Below, in pieces: positions 1-10,313 of a stretch of 64,000 bases of DNA. Source of the stretch: Lachnospiraceae bacterium (GTDB lineage: Bacteria > Bacillota > Clostridia > Lachnospirales > Lachnospiraceae); the NCBI GenBank assembly GCA_910575555.1, contig CAJTFX010000008.1:124001-188000 (forward strand), given 5' to 3'. A program made the translations under genes and the position numbers. The notes below the pieces were generated by a model. That model was not told the origin of the DNA. It did no database searches and saw only the letters and a list, made by a program, of their open reading frames with translations. Every line of letters starts with the position of its first letter. Position 1 is the first letter of the stretch.

Positions 1-1296
1 GAGCCGGCTTCCATTGAGAATATCCGTGTGCTTCTGCTGAACGGGGAAAGTGAGTATCATGAGAATCCGGTGTTTGTGACCGATGGAGGAGGGACTTTAA
101 CCGTAGGGGAACGAACAGAAAAAATTGAGCCTGGAAAACCGTTGGCTGCATCGGAATTCTTTGGGGAAAACCCGGATTTTTTGAAAATTGCCCTGGAAGA
201 TGAAAATGGAAGAATTTATTTTTCAGACGGAGCCGGCGCCCATGCTTCTCTGGGATACCGGGGAACCATGGAGATTCGAAAATATCAGGAAGGGTACGGC
301 GTAGTGAACGAACTGTCCCTGGAACAATATCTGTACGGCGTAGTTCCCAGTGAAATGCCCTCCTCCTATGAACGGGAGGCGCTGTGCGTTCAGGCGGTCT
401 GCGCCAGAAGCTATGCCTGCATTCAGCTGATGAAAGGGGATTATGCCGCTTTGGGAGCCCATGTGGATGACAGCACCAGTTATCAGGTGTATAATAAACA
501 GGAGGAAACGCCTCAGACCAACCTGGCGGTGGACGATACCGTGGGAGAAGTGATCAAGTATCAGGGAGAGGTTGCAGAGGCATACTTTTTCTCCACCTCC
601 TGCGGCTATACCGGAGATATGGGCTTATGGAACAGCGGCGGTGAGGAGCGGTTCGGCTATCTGCAGGGAATCTCCCTTCTGGCAGAGGGAGAAGAAGCGG
701 ATATTTCCAGTGAAGAAGCTTTTGCAGAATTTATTAAGAATAAAGAAATTACTTCTTATGACAGCGGCAGCGCCTATTTCCGATGGCAGGCAGAGGTTTT
801 GGCCCTGAAAGAGATGGAAACAGTGAACCAGGCTGTCCTGGAGCGGGCGGAGGCCAATGCCGGAAACGTACAGTTTCTCAAGGCGGACGGCTCGGAAGGA
901 AAATCTTCTGATCTGGCAGGGTTCGGGGCTTTAAAGGAAATTTCCGTGGGAGAGCGGGGAAGCGGCGGAGGCATCCGGATTTTGTGCATTTCCTATGAAA
1001 AAGGAACGGTTCGTCTGCTGACGGAATATAACATACGTTATGTACTGGGAGCTGCGGCCGGTGAAGTCACAGACAATCAGGGAGAGCGTATAGATATGAA
1101 GCTTCTGCCCAGCGCTTATTTTGCCCTGACGCCTATAGAGCAGGGATATCTTCTGCAGGGCGGCGGGTACGGACATGGAATCGGAATGAGCCAGAATGGC
1201 TCCAACGGAATGGCTAAAGCCGGTATGAACTATATGGAAATCCTGATGAAATTTTATCAGGGCATCACAATAGAAAATATTTACAATGGGGAATAA
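1..1296 (+). CDS. SpoIID/LytB domain protein, 5'-truncated by window edge
   Basis: The frame is open from the first base, so the true start lies upstream. A GTG at 28 falls inside the conserved strand that begins the domain (NIRVLLLNG) and is not a credible start. The SpoIID/LytB signature is clear: SEMP followed by an alanine-rich helix (ALCVQAVCARSYA) at about 350-420, and near the C-terminus GHGIGMSQNGSNGMAKAG then a YxxIL..FYQG motif. In SpoIID the Glu of SEMP is the catalytic residue of a lytic transglycosylase that trims denuded glycan strands during engulfment. Whether this copy is SpoIID itself or a LytB-like paralogue cannot be settled without the N-terminus. It sits 2 bp before the next gene, so the two are probably co-transcribed. 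Confidence 0.85.
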   Translation, partial: EPASIENIRVLLLNGESEYHENPVFVTDGGGTLTVGERTEKIEPGKPLAASEFFGENPDFLKIALEDENGRIYFSDGAGAHASLGYRGTMEIRKYQEGYGVVNELSLEQYLYGVVPSEMPSSYEREALCVQAVCARSYACIQLMKGDYAALGAHVDDSTSYQVYNKQEETPQTNLAVDDTVGEVIKYQGEVAEAYFFSTSCGYTGDMGLWNSGGEERFGYLQGISLLAEGEEADISSEEAFAEFIKNKEITSYDSGSAYFRWQAEVLALKEMETVNQAVLERAEANAGNVQFLKADGSEGKSSDLAGFGALKEISVGERGSGGGIRILCISYEKGTVRLLTEYNIRYVLGAAAGEVTDNQGERIDMKLLPSAYFALTPIEQGYLLQGGGYGHGIGMSQNGSNGMAKAGMNYMEILMKFYQGITIENIYNGE

Positions 1297-1298
1297 TT

Positions 1299-2123
1299 AT
1301 GTTTTGGAAGTTTGTGGCAGGAGCCAAGGCTTTTCTGGCGGAATGTAAAAGAGATAATATCAGCGCATATGCGGCTCAGGCGGCATTTTTTATCATTATG
1401 TCCCTGATCCCTTTTATCATGCTGTTTATTTCTCTGATCCAGTTCACACCGGTGACAAAGAGCATGGTAATGGACATTGTGAACCGGCTGATGCCGGAAT
1501 ATATTTCTCCGTTTCTCATAGGAATTATCAATGAAGTTTACAATAATTCTGTGGGGACGGCGTCTATAGCGGCGATTATGGCAGTCTGGTCGGCGGCCAA
1601 AGGGATTCACTGCGTCACGGCCGGATTGAACAGTGTCTACGACATTGAAGAGACCCGGAACTGGATTTTTCTGCGGTTTCGGGCCATTCTCTATACGCTG
1701 ATGCTGGTGGTTGCAATTGTAGTTTCCCTTACGCTGATGGTGTTTGGGAACAGTCTGCAGAAATTAATCTGGAAGTATGTTCCCTTTGCGGCAGATTTTA
1801 CCTGGGGAATTTTACAGCTTCGTTCCCTGATTTTACTGGCGGTGCTGATGCTTTTTTTTCTGATGCTGTTTAAAATGCTTCCCAACCGGAAAGCCTCTGT
1901 CAAACACCAGATTCCCGGCAGTGCGCTGAGCGCGGTGGGATGGTCTCTGCTGTCTTTTGGGATATCTGTCTATGTGGATTACTTTAACGGATTTTCCATG
2001 TACGGCAGCCTGACTACGATGATTCTGGTGATGATGTGGCTGTATTTCGGCATTTACATTATGCTTGTATGCGCGGAAATCAATAAGATGTATGAGGACA
2101 GCAGATTAAGGAAAGAAGGATAA
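1299..2123 (+). CDS. YihY/BrkB-family inner membrane protein
   Basis: The 274-residue protein has about six hydrophobic segments and the family's N-terminal pattern: an amphipathic start, then AYAAQAAFFIIMSLIPFIMLF and a conserved GIHCVTAGLNSVYDIEETRNW loop. The family was once called ribonuclease BN, but that activity belongs to an unrelated protein. Its role is still unclear; a transport or envelope function is usually assumed. It starts 2 bp after the SpoIID-like gene, which suggests translational coupling. Nothing in the sequence indicates a substrate. Confidence 0.85.
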   Translation: MFWKFVAGAKAFLAECKRDNISAYAAQAAFFIIMSLIPFIMLFISLIQFTPVTKSMVMDIVNRLMPEYISPFLIGIINEVYNNSVGTASIAAIMAVWSAAKGIHCVTAGLNSVYDIEETRNWIFLRFRAILYTLMLVVAIVVSLTLMVFGNSLQKLIWKYVPFAADFTWGILQLRSLILLAVLMLFFLMLFKMLPNRKASVKHQIPGSALSAVGWSLLSFGISVYVDYFNGFSMYGSLTTMILVMMWLYFGIYIMLVCAEINKMYEDSRLRKEG

Positions 2124-2271
2124 AAAGTGGTAATGACATTTCGAACTGAATGTGATAAACTGTAAATAGTGTGCCGGGACGGGGAAGTCAGAGCACAGAC
2201 TGGTTCAGATCTCCTGCGGTTGCGGCAGAGGACTGAGCCTGACAGAAGAACAACAGTTTGGAGGAAGTCAT

Positions 2272-5200
2272 ATGGCATCAAAACCTAAAAATACGGCAAA
2301 AGGAAGAACGGCCGGAGGAAGCAGCGGCTCTGGCAGAAAAAGCGGAGCGTCCAGAGGCGGATCTGAGGTTTCCTTTGGAAGCGAAGTAACGCTTTTGGTG
2401 ATACTGGCTGTTTGTATTATAATGTTTATCAGTAATTTTGGAATCGGCGGATTCGTCGGAGAGAAGGTAAGCGGTTTTTGTTTCGGCCTGTTCGGAATGA
2501 TGGCTTATCTGTTTCCCATCTGCTTTTTTGTAGGCGCCGCCTTTTTTGTGTCAAACAAAGACAACGGAATTGCCATTGTGAAACTGACGGCAGGAGTTGT
2601 CTTTGTGGTATTTCTGTGCCTTTTTATGGAACTGATTGCAGGGGATTCCAAAGAATATCAGGTGCAGAAATCTTTCCAATATGCGGTGGAGCATAAAAGC
2701 GGCGGCGGAGCGGTAGGCGGATTGCTGGCGTCATTGCTTTGTCCGGCAATTGGAGTTGCAGGGGCATATGTGGCGGATATAATTGCGCTGATTATTTCCC
2801 TGGTGCTTTTGACGGAACGTTCTTTTTTGAGCAGCGTGACCAGAGGCAGCAGGAAAGTCTATGATACGGCCAGGGAGGACGCGGCCAGGCGCAGGGAAGT
2901 GAAAGAATCCAGAAGGGAAGAGCAGATCCGGCGGAGAACAGACCGGAAGGTGGAAGGAGTTGCGCTGGATACGAAGATTGTGCCGGTGTCCTCCCGCCGT
3001 TCTGATAATATCAGTGAATTGAAGCTGCCGAAGGAAACGGAAGCGTTTTCCAGGGAGTTGAGAGAAAAATTGTTTTCCGGCCAGGAGGATATGCCAAAGA
3101 GAGCAGTTGGCAATTCAGGATGGGGGGCAGGCGAGCTCCGTTCTGCGGCTTCCATTTTGGAAATGCCTGTGAAATCGGAGCCGAAAAGCTCCAGAGAGAA
3201 AATATCAGAACCGGAACAAAAACCGGAACCCAGAACAGAGCAGATGTTTTCCGGAGATATATTTTCAGAACCGGTGGTGGTGGAAAAAGTCCGCAGAAGC
3301 CCCAGAAAGAGAAAAACCGAGCTGGATGAGGTGCTGTCAGAAGGAACAGAGCAGCTGTGGCGGCCCAAAGCCGGCGATCCGCTTTTGACCGGCGACGAAC
3401 CGGTGGTGATTCACTCAGAGCCTTCCGGTGGAGCAGGACAGGAATTGCCGGAATTCGGCAGTCATATGGCAAATGGCTTTTCAGAAGCGGATTTTTCTGA
3501 GGAGGCATTTGCCGGCTTAGAGTCAGCCATTATTGCGGAGACGGATCACAGCCTGCAAACAGAACCGGAACAGGAGGAAGAGCCAGTATTTGCCGAAACA
3601 TCCGATTTTAGAAATGAAATGGAAGAAACGGAGGTATCAAAGGCTGTTTCTGCAGGAATCACACAGACGGAGGCTGCCCCAGAACCAGAAGTTGCCCCGG
3701 AGCCGGAAGAAACGAGCCGCCAGGCAGAGCAGGCGGTACAGCCGGGAATGAATCGCCCGGAAGCATCGTCAGCGGCAGCAGGAGCCTCTTCTGCTGTTTT
3801 GCCGGCGCCGAAACCGGAGCTGCCAAAGAAGAGAGAATATGTGTTCCCGCCGGTTTCTCTGTTGAAAAAAGGAACCAACGCCCAGGGAGATTCCCGGAAG
3901 CATTTGCAGGAAACGGCTTTGCTGCTGCAGCAGACCTTAAAGAATTTCGGCGTCAATGTCACCATTACAGATGTAAGCTGCGGGCCCAGTGTGACGCGTT
4001 ATGAGATGCAGCCGGAAATGGGCGTGAAGGTCAGCAAAATCGTAAATCTGGCAGATGATATCAAGCTGAATCTGGCAGCGGCGGATATCCGTATTGAAGC
4101 GCCTATCCCGGGAAAGGCTGCAGTGGGAATTGAGGTGCCCAACAAAGAAAACGTGATGGTGCGGTTCCGCGACATGATAGAAACAGATGAATTTCAAAGC
4201 CATAAGTCCAGGATTTGTTTTACGGCAGGAAAGGATATCGGCGGGCAGGCAGTGGTGGCGGATATTGCCAAGATGCCCCATCTTCTGATCGCAGGGGCCA
4301 CCGGCTCCGGCAAATCAGTATGTATCAATACGATTATCATGAGTATCCTCTATAAAGCAGATCCGGAGGATGTGAAGCTGATTCTCATAGATCCGAAAGT
4401 GGTGGAATTAAGCGTATACAATGGAATTCCTCATCTTCTGATTCCTGTGGTCACCGATCCGAAGAAAGCGGCGGGCGCGCTGCACTGGGCCGTGGCGGAG
4501 ATGATGGACCGGTATCAGAAATTTGCTGAGTGCCAGGTACGTGATTTAAAAGGATATAATCAGAAAATAGCCGCCATAGAAGCGGTGGAGGATGAAACAA
4601 AGCCGGTGAAAATGCCCCAGATTATCGTAATCGTAGACGAGCTGGCAGACCTTATGATGGTGGCTCCGGGGGATGTGGAGGACGCCATCTGCCGTCTGGC
4701 CCAGCTTGCCCGGGCAGCTGGGATTCATCTGATTATTGCCACCCAGAGGCCTTCCGTGGATGTTATTACCGGTCTGATTAAGGCGAATATGCCCTCCAGA
4801 ATTGCCTTTTCCGTGTCCTCCGGCGTGGACTCCAGAACGATTCTGGATATGAACGGGGCGGAAAAGCTTCTGGGAAACGGAGATATGCTGTTTTATCCCC
4901 AGGGCTATCAGAAGCCCTTGCGTGTTCAGGGGCCTTTTGTGTCAGATCCGGAAGTGGAGGCCGTGGTGGATTTCCTGAAAAAACAGAATACTGTGGTATA
5001 TAATTCAGAGATTGAGCAGAAAATGAATACAGCCTCCTCCGGTTCCGGTGTGGGCGCCGGAGGCGAGAGAGACGCTTACTTTGTGGAAGCAGGAAAATTT
5101 GTCATAGAGAAAGAGAAAGGCTCCATCGGCATGCTGCAGCGGATGTTCAAAGTGGGCTTCAACCGCGCGGCGAGAATTATGGATCAGCTGGAGGAAGCCG

Positions 5201-5289
5201 GCGTGGTAGGGCCGGAGGAAGGGACGAAACCGAGAAAAGTGCAGATGTCCCTGACGGAATTTGAAGAATATGTGGAGGAACACATATAA
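2272..5289 (+). CDS. FtsK/SpoIIIE family DNA translocase
   Basis: This 1005-residue protein has a basic Ser/Gly-rich start, about four N-terminal membrane segments (roughly residues 35-185), a long low-complexity Glu/Pro linker (about 190-520) and a C-terminal motor. Walker A is GATGSGKS near residue 675 and Walker B is [12 protein letters not shown] near 784. The C-terminal winged-helix gamma domain (about 935-1000, [21 protein letters not shown]) reads polar chromosome motifs in this family. It is an ATP-driven, membrane-anchored DNA pump at the division or sporulation septum. Whether it is the vegetative FtsK or sporulation SpoIIIE orthologue cannot be told from sequence alone. A GGAGG precedes the ATG. 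The linker is unusually long for a Firmicutes SpoIIIE. Confidence 0.95.
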   Translation: MASKPKNTAKGRTAGGSSGSGRKSGASRGGSEVSFGSEVTLLVILAVCIIMFISNFGIGGFVGEKVSGFCFGLFGMMAYLFPICFFVGAAFFVSNKDNGIAIVKLTAGVVFVVFLCLFMELIAGDSKEYQVQKSFQYAVEHKSGGGAVGGLLASLLCPAIGVAGAYVADIIALIISLVLLTERSFLSSVTRGSRKVYDTAREDAARRREVKESRREEQIRRRTDRKVEGVALDTKIVPVSSRRSDNISELKLPKETEAFSRELREKLFSGQEDMPKRAVGNSGWGAGELRSAASILEMPVKSEPKSSREKISEPEQKPEPRTEQMFSGDIFSEPVVVEKVRRSPRKRKTELDEVLSEGTEQLWRPKAGDPLLTGDEPVVIHSEPSGGAGQELPEFGSHMANGFSEADFSEEAFAGLESAIIAETDHSLQTEPEQEEEPVFAETSDFRNEMEETEVSKAVSAGITQTEAAPEPEVAPEPEETSRQAEQAVQPGMNRPEASSAAAGASSAVLPAPKPELPKKREYVFPPVSLLKKGTNAQGDSRKHLQETALLLQQTLKNFGVNVTITDVSCGPSVTRYEMQPEMGVKVSKIVNLADDIKLNLAAADIRIEAPIPGKAAVGIEVPNKENVMVRFRDMIETDEFQSHKSRICFTAGKDIGGQAVVADIAKMPHLLIAGATGSGKSVCINTIIMSILYKADPEDVKLILIDPKVVELSVYNGIPHLLIPVVTDPKKAAGALHWAVAEMMDRYQKFAECQVRDLKGYNQKIAAIEAVEDETKPVKMPQIIVIVDELADLMMVAPGDVEDAICRLAQLARAAGIHLIIATQRPSVDVITGLIKANMPSRIAFSVSSGVDSRTILDMNGAEKLLGNGDMLFYPQGYQKPLRVQGPFVSDPEVEAVVDFLKKQNTVVYNSEIEQKMNTASSGSGVGAGGERDAYFVEAGKFVIEKEKGSIGMLQRMFKVGFNRAARIMDQLEEAGVVGPEEGTKPRKVQMSLTEFEEYVEEHI

Positions 5290-5368
5290 TTGGAATTATA
5301 TCTATCATAAAGCATCAGGTTGTGATAGTATAAAGGTACATAATAAAGCATTATCATGGAGGGAAAAG

Positions 5369-7039
5369 ATGAAAACAGATATTCAGATTGCACAGGAAGC
5401 AGAAATGATTCACATCAAAGATGTGGCGGCACAGTTGGGAATCGGGGAAGATGATCTGGAGTTATATGGAAAATATAAAGCAAAGCTGTCCAATGAGCTG
5501 ATGGAGCGGGTAAAAAGCAACCCGGACGGGAAGCTGATTCTTGTGACAGCCATCAATCCCACTCCGGCAGGAGAGGGCAAAACCACCACCAGCGTAGGAC
5601 TGGGCCAGGCTTTCGGCAAGCTGGGGAAGAAAGCAGTACTGGCGCTGAGAGAGCCTTCTCTCGGGCCTTGCTTCGGCATCAAAGGGGGAGCGGCCGGCGG
5701 CGGATATGCCCAGGTGGTTCCCATGGAGGATCTGAACCTGCATTTTACCGGAGATTTTCATGCCATTACTTCTGCCAATAATCTGCTTGCAGCCCTTTTG
5801 GACAACCATATTCAGCAGGGCAATGTCCTTGGCATTGATCCAAGGCAGGTGGTTTGGAAACGCTGTCTAGATATGAATGACCGTGTGCTTCGGAATATTG
5901 TGGTGGGTCTGGGAAATAAAATGGACGGAATGGTCAGGGAGGACCATTTTGTCATTACTGTGGCTTCTGAGATTATGGCAGTATTGTGTCTGGCGGAGGA
6001 TATGGCGGATCTGAAAAAACGTCTGGGCCGGATGATTGTGGCTTATAATTTTGAAGGAAAGCCGGTGACGGCAGATGATTTGCAGGCTACAGGAGCCATG
6101 GCGGCGCTTTTGAAGGATGCATTAAAGCCCAATCTGATTCAGACCTTAGAGCATACGCCGGCCATTGTCCATGGAGGCCCCTTTGCCAATATCGCTCATG
6201 GCTGCAATAGTGTCCGCGCCACAAAGACAGCCCTTAAGCTGGCGGACTATGTGGTGACAGAGGCAGGATTCGGAGCGGATCTGGGCGCAGAGAAATTTAT
6301 GGATATCAAGTGCAGGATGGCCGGGCTGAAACCGGACGCAGTGGTTTTAGTGGCAACCATCCGGGCGTTGAAATACAACGGGGGAGTTCCGAAAGGAGAG
6401 CTTTCCGGCGAGAATCTGGAAGCTCTGAAGAAGGGAATTGTAAATCTGGAAAAGCATATCGAAAATCTGCAGAAATATCAGGTGCCGGTGGTAGTCACAC
6501 TGAATTCCTTTCTTACGGATACCCAGGCGGAGACAGCGTTTGTGGAACAGTTCTGCAGGGAGCGGGGATGTGAATTTGCCTTGTCAGAAGTATGGGAAAA
6601 AGGCGGAGAAGGCGGACTTGCACTGGCCCAAAAGGTGTTGGAAACTCTGGAAACTAAAGAGAGCAGATTTTCCCCGCTCTATCAAGACGCCCTTTCCCTT
6701 ACAGAAAAGATTGAGACAGTGGCAAAAGAAATCTACGGTGCAGAGGGCGTAACTTACGCGCCGGCAGCCTTGAAAGAATTAAAGAGAATCGAAGAATTGG
6801 GAATGGGAAGCTTTCCGGTCTGTATGGCCAAAACCCAGTATTCCCTGTCGGACGATCAGACGAAGCTGGGACGTCCCTTAGGGTTTACGGTAAATGTACG
6901 GGAAGTATATGTATCGGCAGGCGCCGGTTTTGTAGTGGCGGTTACCGGGGCGATTATGACCATGCCGGGACTTGGAAAATCCCCTGCAGCCTACCAGATT
7001 GACGTGGATGACGATGGGGTAATCACAGGATTATTTTAA
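5369..7039 (+). CDS. fhs: Formate-tetrahydrofolate ligase
   Basis: The enzyme makes 10-formyl-THF from formate, THF and ATP, feeding purine synthesis and, in acetogens, the methyl branch of the Wood-Ljungdahl pathway. The frame is open from 5261, but the ATG at 5369 is chosen: a GGAGGG lies 5 nt upstream and the resulting 556 residues match the family length exactly. The P-loop [16 protein letters not shown] is near residue 65, followed by [18 protein letters not shown]; the C-terminal GLGKSPAA motif is intact. folD lies 63 bp downstream, so the two consecutive one-carbon steps are probably co-expressed. Confidence 0.97.
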   Translation: MKTDIQIAQEAEMIHIKDVAAQLGIGEDDLELYGKYKAKLSNELMERVKSNPDGKLILVTAINPTPAGEGKTTTSVGLGQAFGKLGKKAVLALREPSLGPCFGIKGGAAGGGYAQVVPMEDLNLHFTGDFHAITSANNLLAALLDNHIQQGNVLGIDPRQVVWKRCLDMNDRVLRNIVVGLGNKMDGMVREDHFVITVASEIMAVLCLAEDMADLKKRLGRMIVAYNFEGKPVTADDLQATGAMAALLKDALKPNLIQTLEHTPAIVHGGPFANIAHGCNSVRATKTALKLADYVVTEAGFGADLGAEKFMDIKCRMAGLKPDAVVLVATIRALKYNGGVPKGELSGENLEALKKGIVNLEKHIENLQKYQVPVVVTLNSFLTDTQAETAFVEQFCRERGCEFALSEVWEKGGEGGLALAQKVLETLETKESRFSPLYQDALSLTEKIETVAKEIYGAEGVTYAPAALKELKRIEELGMGSFPVCMAKTQYSLSDDQTKLGRPLGFTVNVREVYVSAGAGFVVAVTGAIMTMPGLGKSPAAYQIDVDDDGVITGLF

Positions 7040-7102
7040 AGGTTTAAGACAGTAACCGGCGCAGAAACAGAGATAAAACAGTTATTACAGAAAGGAACAG
7101 CC

Positions 7103-7948
7103 ATGGCAGTAATCATAGACGGAAAAAAGATTTCTCAGCAGATCAAGGATGAATTGAAAGAAAAGGTATCAGCATTAAAGGCAGAAGGGAAAACAGGCGC
7201 TCTTGCAGTGATTCAGGTGGGCGCGGACCCGGCTTCCAGTGTATATGTCCGAAATAAGAAAAATGCCTGTGCCTATATTGGAATAGAGTCTCTGGCTTAC
7301 GAACTGCCGGAAGAGACAACAGAGGAAGAATTGCTGCATTTAATTCAGGAATTAAATGAAAAAGAGAAGGTCAGGGGAATTCTGGTTCAGCTTCCCCTTC
7401 CCGGCCATATCTGCCAGGAGAAAGTGATTCAGGCCATCAGCCCTGAAAAAGATGTGGATGGGTTTCATCCTGAGAGCGTAGGAAATATGACCATTGGGGC
7501 GCCGGGCTTTCTGTCCTGTACGCCGGCCGGAATTATTCAGCTTTTGAAACGCTCGGACATTGAAATCGCAGGAAAGCACTGCGTAGTCGTCGGCAGAAGC
7601 AATATTGTGGGAAAACCAATGGCTCTTTTGATGCTTCGGGAGAACGCCACCGTTACGGTGACCCATTCCAGAACCAGAAATCTGCCGGAAATCTGCCGGC
7701 AGGCGGATATTTTAATTGTGGCTGTGGGCAAACCGCAGTTTATCGGCGCAGAGTATGTGAAGGAAGGCGCAGCCGTGATTGACGTGGGAATCCACCGGGA
7801 TGAAAATAATAAATTATGCGGAGATGTGAAATTCGATGAGGTAATGCCCCGGGCTTCTGCCATTACGCCGGTTCCGGGGGGCGTAGGCCCTATGACCATT
7901 GCAATGCTGATGAATAACTGTGTGCAGAGCATAGAAGAGGGCAGATAA
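7103..7948 (+). CDS. folD: Bifunctional methylene-THF dehydrogenase/cyclohydrolase
   Basis: The 281-residue protein has the FolD landmarks in order: YVRNKKNACAYIGI with the catalytic Tyr/Lys, VQLPLPGH, SPEKDVDGFHP, CTPAGIIQLL, the NADP-binding VVVGRSNIVGKPMALLML, and the closing PVPGGVGPMTIAML. It interconverts 5,10-methylene-THF, methenyl-THF and 10-formyl-THF in the cytoplasm, directly linked to the product of the upstream fhs gene. An AAAGGAAC ribosome binding site precedes the ATG. The next gene starts 2 bp after its stop. Confidence 0.97.
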   Translation: MAVIIDGKKISQQIKDELKEKVSALKAEGKTGALAVIQVGADPASSVYVRNKKNACAYIGIESLAYELPEETTEEELLHLIQELNEKEKVRGILVQLPLPGHICQEKVIQAISPEKDVDGFHPESVGNMTIGAPGFLSCTPAGIIQLLKRSDIEIAGKHCVVVGRSNIVGKPMALLMLRENATVTVTHSRTRNLPEICRQADILIVAVGKPQFIGAEYVKEGAAVIDVGIHRDENNKLCGDVKFDEVMPRASAITPVPGGVGPMTIAMLMNNCVQSIEEGR

Positions 7949-7950
7949 GA

Positions 7951-9108
7951 ATGAAATGTGCAAATTGCGGCGCAGAGCTGAAAGTGGGATGTGTGTATTG
8001 CTCCGTCTGCGGAACAGAGGCCCAGATTGTATCAGATTATAATCTTCTGGAAGATGATTTCTTACGGGGGCTTCTGAAAGAAAAGAAGGAAAAGATCCAT
8101 AAGAAGCATTTGTCAGAAAAGAAGAAAAAAACCCGGATGGAGCAGCAGTCAAAGGGGAAAGAAGAAGCCCCGGGAAAACAGAAAATCAGGAAAAAGAAAA
8201 AACCGATATGGATTCTGGCAGTGGCGGTTTTGTTGATTTTGGTTCTGGCAATTGTGATTTTACTGCAGTATACCTGGAATAATTCCTATGATCACCAGAT
8301 GAAAAAGGCGGAAAGCTACCAGAGCAGGAAAGATTACCGGAATGCAGAGAAATGTTTGAAACGGGCGCTGGAATTAGACAGCAGCAGTGAGGACGCAAGG
8401 GCCCGTCTGGCAGAACTTTACATTCAACAGGAAGAATTTGAAAAAGCCAGGGAACTGCTGTTGGAATTACTGGCTCAGGACGAAGAAAATCAGGAGATCT
8501 ATGAGAGATTAATTCAGGTTTATGCGGCTCTTGAGAATTATCAGGCCATTGAAGAGCTGGGCAGGAATATTACAGATGTGGAAATTCTGGAGCTCTTTGA
8601 GGGTTATCTGGCAAAGCCGCCGGTCTTTCAACCGGAGGGCGGCACCTATCAGGAAGAAATTGAAGTGGAACTTACCGGAGACAGCGACTGCAGGATTTAT
8701 TATACGCTGGATGGCTCTGACCCAAAAGAGGGAACGGAATATACAGGCCCGATTTTACTGGAATCTGGGAAAAATCTATGGATTCGGGCAATTTCCTGCA
8801 ATAAATTCGGCGTGTACGGAGAGGAAGAGCAGGAGCGTTTTACAATCAGATTAAAGAAACCGGATACGCCTCATGTGACGCCCTCCGGCGGAAGTTTTTA
8901 TGCACCTCAGACCATTGCCGTAACGGCCCCGGAGGGGTGCAGGATTTACTATACCTGGGATGGAACAGCGCCGACGCGGGAATCAGAACAGTATACGGAG
9001 CCCATTGGCATGCCGGAGGGAAATAATGTGCTCTCACTGATTCTGGTGGATAAATACGGCATGGCTTCAGATGTGCTGAAGTGCAATTATGTGTATATCC
9101 CCCAGTAA
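7951..9108 (+). CDS. Zinc-ribbon, single-pass membrane protein with TPR and two CHB_HEX_C-type repeats
   Basis: Visible order in 385 residues: an N-terminal zinc ribbon (CANCG then CVYCSVCG, residues 3-20), a strongly basic Lys-rich stretch (about 45-85), one membrane helix (about 88-110), two or three TPR-like helical repeats (about 120-210), then two all-beta modules (about 220-300 and 305-383), each with a CRIYYT-DG core. These modules resemble the C-terminal domain of chitobiase/beta-hexosaminidase that clostridial surface proteins often carry. The ribbon would sit in the cytoplasm and the TPR and beta modules outside. No catalytic site is seen; an envelope scaffolding or sensing role is an inference. 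It follows folD by 2 bp. Confidence 0.75.
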   Translation: MKCANCGAELKVGCVYCSVCGTEAQIVSDYNLLEDDFLRGLLKEKKEKIHKKHLSEKKKKTRMEQQSKGKEEAPGKQKIRKKKKPIWILAVAVLLILVLAIVILLQYTWNNSYDHQMKKAESYQSRKDYRNAEKCLKRALELDSSSEDARARLAELYIQQEEFEKARELLLELLAQDEENQEIYERLIQVYAALENYQAIEELGRNITDVEILELFEGYLAKPPVFQPEGGTYQEEIEVELTGDSDCRIYYTLDGSDPKEGTEYTGPILLESGKNLWIRAISCNKFGVYGEEEQERFTIRLKKPDTPHVTPSGGSFYAPQTIAVTAPEGCRIYYTWDGTAPTRESEQYTEPIGMPEGNNVLSLILVDKYGMASDVLKCNYVYIPQ

Positions 9109-9165
9109 GGAGCGGATTGGCAGATGGAGTGTATTTGGATTTCAGAGATAACAAGGATGTGACAT

Positions 9166-10296
9166 ATGAAAGAGTTAAGTAAAATCCGGGAGGAAATTGA
9201 TGAAATAGACAGTCAGATTGCGGCTTTGTATGAAGCCAGAATGCGGCTGACAGGAGAAGTTGCAGAATATAAGCTGTCGGTGGGAAAGCCGGTTCTGGAT
9301 AAGACCCGGGAAAAAGAGAAACTGGAAAAAGTCAAAGGCCTGGTGCAGTCTGAAGAGAACCGCTACGGCGTGGGAGAGCTTTTTGAGCAGATTATGGCGT
9401 TGAGCCGCAGGCGTCAGTATCAGATGATGATTCAGCACGGTCAGGGGCGGGATATGGGATTTACCCAGGTGGACCGCCTGCCCTTTGAAACAAACAAAGT
9501 GGTGTATCAGGGGACGGAAGGCGCTTACAGCCAGCTTGCCATGAAAGCTTATTTCGGGGAAGAGATTGACAGTTACCATGTGGAAACCTGGCGGGACGCC
9601 ATGGAGGCCATCAGCAGCGGGCAGGCAGATTATGCAGTGCTGCCCATTGAGAATTCTTCCGCCGGAATCGTGGGGGAAAATTTTGACCTGCTGGTGGAAT
9701 ACGACAACTGCATTGCGGCGGAGCAGACCATTAAAGTGGAACATGCCCTTTTGGGGCTTCCCGGCAGCAGTCTTTCCGATATCACTCATGTATATTCTCA
9801 TCCCCAGGCGTTGATGCAGAGCGTGGATTTTCTGGAGCAGCATAAGGACTGGAAGCAGAAGAAAATGAAAAATACGGCTGTGGCGGCTAAGAAAATTGTG
9901 GAGGACGGGCTGAACTGTCAGGCGGCCATAGCAAGCACAGTGACAGCAGAGATTTACGGCCTGGATATTTTACAGAACAATATCAATTACAGTGACGAAA
10001 ACAGCACCAGATTCATTATAGTTTCCGGCAAAAAAATCTGCTTAAAGGAAGCAAAGAAGGTGAGTATCTGTTTTGAGATATCTCACGAAAGCGGCTCGTT
10101 GTACCACATGCTTTCCCATTTTATTTTTAATAACCTGAATATGGTAAAGATTGAGTCCAGGCCCATTAAGGATAAGAGCTTTGAATATCGGTTTTTTGTG
10201 GACATGGAAGGAAATCTGGGGGACGGAGCGGTACAGAATGCATTGAAGGGACTTAAGGAAGGCGCATTATATCTGAAGGTTCTTGGGAATTATTAG
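9166..10296 (+). CDS. pheA: Bifunctional chorismate mutase/prephenate dehydratase
   Basis: The P-protein converts chorismate through prephenate to phenylpyruvate for phenylalanine synthesis. The N-terminal 85 residues are an AroQ-type chorismate mutase (IREEIDEIDSQIAALYEARM). The dehydratase domain (about 108-285) includes YQGTEGAYSQLA, the VLPIENSSAGIV loop and the essential Thr-Arg-Phe within NSTRFIIVS. A C-terminal ACT domain (about 295-372) carries the ESRP motif that binds phenylalanine for feedback inhibition, so allosteric control is likely retained. All motifs look intact. Confidence 0.96.
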   Translation: MKELSKIREEIDEIDSQIAALYEARMRLTGEVAEYKLSVGKPVLDKTREKEKLEKVKGLVQSEENRYGVGELFEQIMALSRRRQYQMMIQHGQGRDMGFTQVDRLPFETNKVVYQGTEGAYSQLAMKAYFGEEIDSYHVETWRDAMEAISSGQADYAVLPIENSSAGIVGENFDLLVEYDNCIAAEQTIKVEHALLGLPGSSLSDITHVYSHPQALMQSVDFLEQHKDWKQKKMKNTAVAAKKIVEDGLNCQAAIASTVTAEIYGLDILQNNINYSDENSTRFIIVSGKKICLKEAKKVSICFEISHESGSLYHMLSHFIFNNLNMVKIESRPIKDKSFEYRFFVDMEGNLGDGAVQNALKGLKEGALYLKVLGNY

Positions 10297-10313
10297 TGAC
10301 AGAGGGTTTGGCG

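Noticed and set aside
5290-5368. Tetrahydrofolate riboswitch before fhs
   Set aside because: The 79-bp gap shows only a short CTATCA/TGATAG inverted repeat and none of the conserved THF aptamer segments.
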